A stretch of DNA of 9,722 nucleotides from an uncultured Bacteroidales bacterium (GTDB taxonomy: Bacteria; Bacteroidota; Bacteroidia; Bacteroidales; P3), in contig CAMWVZ010000030.1 of NCBI GenBank assembly GCA_947177845.1, forward strand, positions 1 to 9,722. The letters are read 5' to 3'. Below are positions 6,906 to 9,722 of the stretch, in pieces (the first letter of the stretch is position 1; every line of letters starts with the position of its first letter). The notes under the pieces are model-generated. The model worked only from the letters and a program-made list of their open reading frames with translations. It ran no database searches and was not told the origin of the DNA. The position numbers and the translations under genes are program-made.

Positions 6906-8022
6906 GGCTTCTGTCTAAAATAACTTCCGAATTTCCGCTCCACGGCTTGAAATCGGGATAGTTCCTGCCCGAAACCCGCACTTTCTCGCCCTCGCGCAGC
7001 CGCGTGTCTTCGTCCAGCAAAATCACTTTCTCGCCCGCTTGCAGGCCTTCGTCCACCACAAAGAAACCGGCAGGGTGAAGACTGAGGCTTACGGCACGTC
7101 TGCGGCAGATGTTTCCCGCATCGAGCGTCATTACATAGGTCTGCGAATTTTCCGTAAACACCGCCTTTTCCGGTACGAGCAGGGTTTCGCGGTTTTTCTG
7201 CAGGGACACCTTTACAAGAGGAGTCTGCCCGGGCACGAGAATTCTATCGGGATTGGGCACTCTCGCCCTCATGCGGTAGGCGTGGGAAACAGGGTCGAAA
7301 CCCGGGTTCGCGAAGTCGACGCAACCCGCATGGGGATAAATTATATCGAGGGTGGAAATCAGGAAGACCGAACTGTCGCCGTGTGCGGCGGCTTTGGAAA
7401 ACTCCACCGAAGACATCTTGAAATCCACCCACATGGTGTCGTTTTTAGACAAGGTGGCAAGGAGCGATTTTCCGCTCGGCCCCACCAAGGTGCCTTCCTC
7501 CACGTTCTCGATGGAGAGCAGTCCCGGAACGGGAGCCCGCAGGGAGGTCTGCGACAAGGCTATCTCGGCCTGCCGCAGGTCGGCTTCGCTCATCTCCACT
7601 TCCGCCTTCGCGCTCTCGGCATTGGCGATGGCGTTGTCCATATCCAGCTGGCTCGTGGCGTTTTGGTCGAACAGGGTCTGCATCCGCTCCAAATCGCGTT
7701 GCGCCTTATGTTCCAACGCTTTGTTCTTGTTGAGCTGCGCACGGGCCTTGGCTACCTTGGTTTCGTAAATCTTGGGGTCGATGACAAAGAGCAGTTGATT
7801 TTTCTTCACCATGGAGCCGTCGGGACAGAGTATCTCGTCTAAATAGCCTTCCACACGCGCCCGCACTTCCACGAAGTCGTGGCTGCGGATATATCCCGCA
7901 TACAGACCGTAGAACTCCGTGTCGTGGGGTTGCAGGGTATAGGTGCACACTTTGGGGGCTCTGGAGCAGGATGCCGTCAGGAGCAGGAGTGCCGCGAGCG
8001 GCCATACTGTTTTTGCTTTCAT
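6895..8022 (-). CDS. periplasmic adaptor (membrane fusion) lipoprotein, RND/AcrA type
   Basis: 375 residues. It is an adaptor that links an inner-membrane pump to a TolC-like channel. The lipoprotein signal is MKAKTVWPLAALLLLTASCS with Cys19. The lipoyl half-motifs are VEVRARVEGYLDEI (51-64) with GSMVKKNQLLFVIDP (69-83), and SLRAPVPGLLS (160-170). Between them lies an alpha-helical hairpin (about 88-158). The RLS motif that docks to TolC-type channels is intact: R113, L117 and S124 have the same spacing as R128, L132 and S139 of AcrA. Beta-barrel and membrane-proximal domains follow (about 190-350), including the stretch ILVPGQTPLVKVSL typical of RND adaptors. It starts 16 bases after thyA and overlaps the channel gene by 11 bases, leaving no room for an inner-membrane transporter gene between them. 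Substrate unknown. Confidence 0.94.
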   Translation of the reverse strand: MKAKTVWPLAALLLLTASCSRAPKVCTYTLQPHDTEFYGLYAGYIRSHDFVEVRARVEGYLDEILCPDGSMVKKNQLLFVIDPKIYETKVAKARAQLNKNKALEHKAQRDLERMQTLFDQNATSQLDMDNAIANAESAKAEVEMSEADLRQAEIALSQTSLRAPVPGLLSIENVEEGTLVGPSGKSLLATLSKNDTMWVDFKMSSVEFSKAAAHGDSSVFLISTLDIIYPHAGCVDFANPGFDPVSHAYRMRARVPNPDRILVPGQTPLVKVSLQKNRETLLVPEKAVFTENSQTYVMTLDAGNICRRRAVSLSLHPAGFFVVDEGLQAGEKVILLDEDTRLREGEKVRVSGRNYPDFKPWSGNSEVILDRSHAE

Positions 8023-8038
8023 AGGGACAGTCTATGGG

Positions 8039-8833
8039 TTAAACCGCCACATCGCCTTTCAAGACGCCGTGGCATTGGTAGTTTTCTATTGTTATATCGT
8101 TATAGTTGAAAGCGAATAAATCCTTTACATTTGGGTTCAGCACGAGGCGGGGAAGCGGATAGGGTTCGCGCGAAAGCTGGGTCCGTACCTGTTCCATATG
8201 GTTGTGATAGATATGGGCGTCGCCGAAAGAGTGCACGAACACGCCGGGCTTCAGGTTGCACACTTGCGCTATCATGCTGGTGAGCAACGCATAGGAGGCG
8301 ATGTTGAAAGGCACGCCCAAAAAGCAGTCGGCGCTGCGCTGATAGAGTTGGCAGGAGAGTTTTCCCCCGCTCACGTAAAACTGAAAGAAAGCGTGACAGG
8401 GAGGCAGGGCCATGCGGTCTATGTCGGCGGGGTTCCACGCGCTCACCAACATACGCCGCGAATCGGGATTGTGTCGGATTTGGTGCAACACATCTTTTAT
8501 CTGGTCGATATGACGGCCGTCGGGACTGAGCCAGTCGCGCCATTGCTTGCCGTAGACGGGGCCGAGGTTGCCGTTTTCGTCCGCCCATTCATCCCAAATG
8601 GTCACCTTATTTTGGTGAAGATAGTCGATATTGGTATCGCCTTTGAGCATCCACAGCAGTTCGTAGATAATGGAGCGGAGGTGAAGTTTCTTGGTGGTGA
8701 CCAAAGGAAAGCCTTCGGCAAGGTCGAAACGGAGTTGATACCCGAAAAGACTGCGGGTGCCCACGCCGGTGCGGTCGTGTTTGTCGGTGCCTGTCTCCAA
8801 GATAGTTCGCAACAATTCCAAATAGGCTTTCAT
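8039..8833 (-). CDS. thyA: thymidylate synthase ThyA
   Basis: 264 residues, the same length as E. coli ThyA. It methylates dUMP to dTMP using 5,10-methylenetetrahydrofolate, releasing dihydrofolate, in the cytoplasm. The catalytic Cys146 lies in ALPPCHAFFQFYV. The dUMP-binding segment QLYQRSADCFLGVPFN (162-177) carries Asp169 and Asn177, and the Arg pair RR at 126-127 and the C-terminal VAV also match the family. Numbering agrees with E. coli throughout, so the ATG at 8833 is secure. It follows the phosphodiesterase gene after 5 bases. The usual partner folA (dihydrofolate reductase) is not downstream; an efflux adaptor gene occupies that place. Confidence 0.98.
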   Translation of the reverse strand: MKAYLELLRTILETGTDKHDRTGVGTRSLFGYQLRFDLAEGFPLVTTKKLHLRSIIYELLWMLKGDTNIDYLHQNKVTIWDEWADENGNLGPVYGKQWRDWLSPDGRHIDQIKDVLHQIRHNPDSRRMLVSAWNPADIDRMALPPCHAFFQFYVSGGKLSCQLYQRSADCFLGVPFNIASYALLTSMIAQVCNLKPGVFVHSFGDAHIYHNHMEQVRTQLSREPYPLPRLVLNPNVKDLFAFNYNDITIENYQCHGVLKGDVAV

Positions 8834-8838
8834 AGGAG

Positions 8839-9603
8839 TTAAAATTCAATTTGCAATCCGTCGTAGGCAAGAAATACGTTGTCAGGCAGTTTCTTGCTTA
8901 TGGTATCATAGTCTATAAAGTGCCCCATATGTGTGATATAGGCTCTTTCGGGCTTGATGCGCGAAATGAAGTCCAAGGCGTCTCCCAACGAGAAATGCGA
9001 GGGGTGGGGTTCCTCGCGCAGGGCGTTCACCACAAGAATTCTCGTGCCTTTCACAATTTCTTCCGATTCGGGCGGAATGAATTTTGCATCGGTGATATAG
9101 GTGAAATCGCCTGTGCGATAGGCAACTACCTTGTTGCAGAAAAAGTGGTGCACTTCGAAAGGCGTGAATTCGAGGCCGTTGACGGAGAAAGGTTCTTTGT
9201 CCACCTCGATGAGTTGGAATTCGGGGGCGCCGGGGTAGCGGTGTTCGCCGAAAGCGTAGGGCAGGGTCTGCTGCACGCTTTGCAGGGTTTCGCGGTTGCC
9301 GTAGAGCGGAATGATATGATTCTGAAAGTAGTTGATGGAACGTGTCTCATCGAGGCCGCCTGTGTGGTCGCGGTGTTCGTGGGTAAGGAGAATGGCGTCG
9401 AAATCGGTGATGTTGGCGCGCAACATCTGATAGCGGAAATCGGGGCCTGCGTCGAAGAGGATGTTGGCCTGCGGGGTATGCAGGAAGGCTGAGGTGCGGA
9501 GGCGTTTGTTGCGGGGGTCCTTGGAGGTGCATACGGGGCACTTGCACCCTACAATGGGTACGCCCTGCGAGGTTCCTGTGCCTAAAAAGGTGAGTCGGTT
9601 CAT
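8839..9603 (-). CDS. PhnP-like metallo-beta-lactamase-fold phosphodiesterase
   Basis: 254 residues, the usual size for this family. The metal motif HxHxDH is at H75-H77-D79-H80 (LTHEHRDHTGG), with H152 or H153, Asp172 (ITDAKF) and H225 or H228 (THMGH) as further likely ligands. Near the N-terminus, GTGTSQGVPIVGCKCPVC carries Cys20, Cys22 and Cys25, the extra zinc-binding cysteines seen in E. coli PhnP, which opens phosphoribosyl 1,2-cyclic phosphate. No phosphonate-lyase genes are nearby, so the physiological substrate is not certain; a cyclic phosphodiester is inferred from family alone. The start at 9603 is set by the conserved strand RLTFLGTGTS just after the Met. It is the first gene of the minus-strand cluster in this window. 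Confidence 0.93.
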   Translation of the reverse strand: MNRLTFLGTGTSQGVPIVGCKCPVCTSKDPRNKRLRTSAFLHTPQANILFDAGPDFRYQMLRANITDFDAILLTHEHRDHTGGLDETRSINYFQNHIIPLYGNRETLQSVQQTLPYAFGEHRYPGAPEFQLIEVDKEPFSVNGLEFTPFEVHHFFCNKVVAYRTGDFTYITDAKFIPPESEEIVKGTRILVVNALREEPHPSHFSLGDALDFISRIKPERAYITHMGHFIDYDTISKKLPDNVFLAYDGLQIEF

Positions 9604-9608
9604 GCCTA

Positions 9609-9616
9609 CAAAATTA
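9609..9616 (-). promoter_or_regulatory. candidate -7 promoter element for the minus-strand cluster
   Basis: On the minus strand this reads TAATTTTG, an exact match to the Bacteroidetes -7 consensus TAnnTTTG. It ends only 5 bases before the ATG of the phosphodiesterase gene, so transcription would start within a few bases of the start codon. The -33 position (around 9637-9641) reads TTAT rather than TTTG, which is weak. Confidence 0.4.
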
Positions 9617-9620
9617 CGAT

Positions 9621-9653
9621 TTTGTGTCTTAATCGAATAATTTGTTATATTTG
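9621..9653 (+). promoter_or_regulatory. candidate divergent plus-strand promoter
   Basis: TTTG at 9621-9624 and TATATTTG at 9646-9653 match the Bacteroidetes -33 (TTTG) and -7 (TAnnTTTG) elements. The 21-base gap between them puts the box centres 27 bases apart, close to the expected spacing. It points out of the window to the right. It overlaps the upstream region of the minus-strand promoter, so the two may interfere. Confidence 0.55.
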
Positions 9654-9657
9654 CGGT

Positions 9658-9717
9658 CGGTTTAGGGGATTGGATGTGGGGAGTGCGGGAATGAGGGGCG
9701 CGGTGAGCGCCTTTTTT
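9658..9717 (+). ncRNA. possible very short plus-strand transcript or attenuated leader
   Basis: This interval runs from the predicted start point of the divergent promoter to a terminator-like hairpin with T-run, about 60 bases. It contains one six-codon ORF, ATG at 9674 to TGA at 9692-9694 (M-W-G-V-R-E), ending right against the hairpin. It could be a small RNA, an attenuator leader for a gene beyond the right edge, or a chance juxtaposition. It matches no RNA family that I recognise. Confidence 0.2.
9694..9717 (+). terminator. Rho-independent terminator-like hairpin with T-run
   Basis: GGCGC (9697-9701) pairs with GCGCC (9707-9711) around the loop GGTGA, extendable outward by two G-T wobbles and an A-T pair, and is followed by six T residues (9712-9717). 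The stem is short but G+C-only in its core. The T-run follows the hairpin only on the plus strand. No plus-strand protein gene precedes it in the window, so the only candidate transcript it could end is the short one from the divergent promoter. Confidence 0.5.
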
Positions 9718-9722
9718 GTTGC

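Overview
The window looks like a chromosomal segment from a member of the Bacteroidetes, probably Bacteroidales, with G+C close to one half as judged by eye. Three things suggest this. Start codons lack convincing Shine-Dalgarno sequences. The promoter-like motifs match the Bacteroidetes form TAnnTTTG, one with a TTTG box upstream. The protein families also fit, namely a lipoprotein M16 peptidase of about 960 residues, a short TruB without a PUA domain, and a PepSY-like periplasmic protein. The species cannot be named from sequence alone.

All eight protein genes lie on the minus strand, tightly packed, and are read from right to left. The order is a PhnP-like metallo-beta-lactamase-fold phosphodiesterase (9603-8839), thyA (8833-8039), a periplasmic adaptor lipoprotein (8022-6895), an OprM/NodT-type outer-membrane efflux lipoprotein (6905-5283), a small secreted protein (5223-4726), lpxD (4692-3649), truB (3644-2913), and a long M16 zinc-peptidase lipoprotein (2891 to beyond the left edge). 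Gaps run from an 11-base overlap to 59 bases. One long operon, or two units with a second weak promoter ahead of the small secreted protein, is the simplest reading.

The cluster mixes housekeeping steps (dTMP synthesis, tRNA pseudouridine-55) with envelope functions (lipid A acylation, efflux, periplasmic or surface proteolysis). The efflux pair has an adaptor and an outer-membrane channel but no inner-membrane transporter between or beside them in this window. The channel also carries an 82-residue charged tail whose DNA contains a perfect 12-bp hairpin.

The right end (9604-9722) is the only real intergenic region. It holds a possible minus-strand promoter that would give the phosphodiesterase gene an almost leaderless mRNA. 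It also holds a better plus-strand promoter, followed within about 60 bases by a terminator-like hairpin and T-run, so a tiny plus-strand transcript or an attenuated leader is possible. No RNA genes, CRISPR arrays, insertion sequences or phage genes were seen. Most of the window is ordinary core genome, and no clear new system was found.
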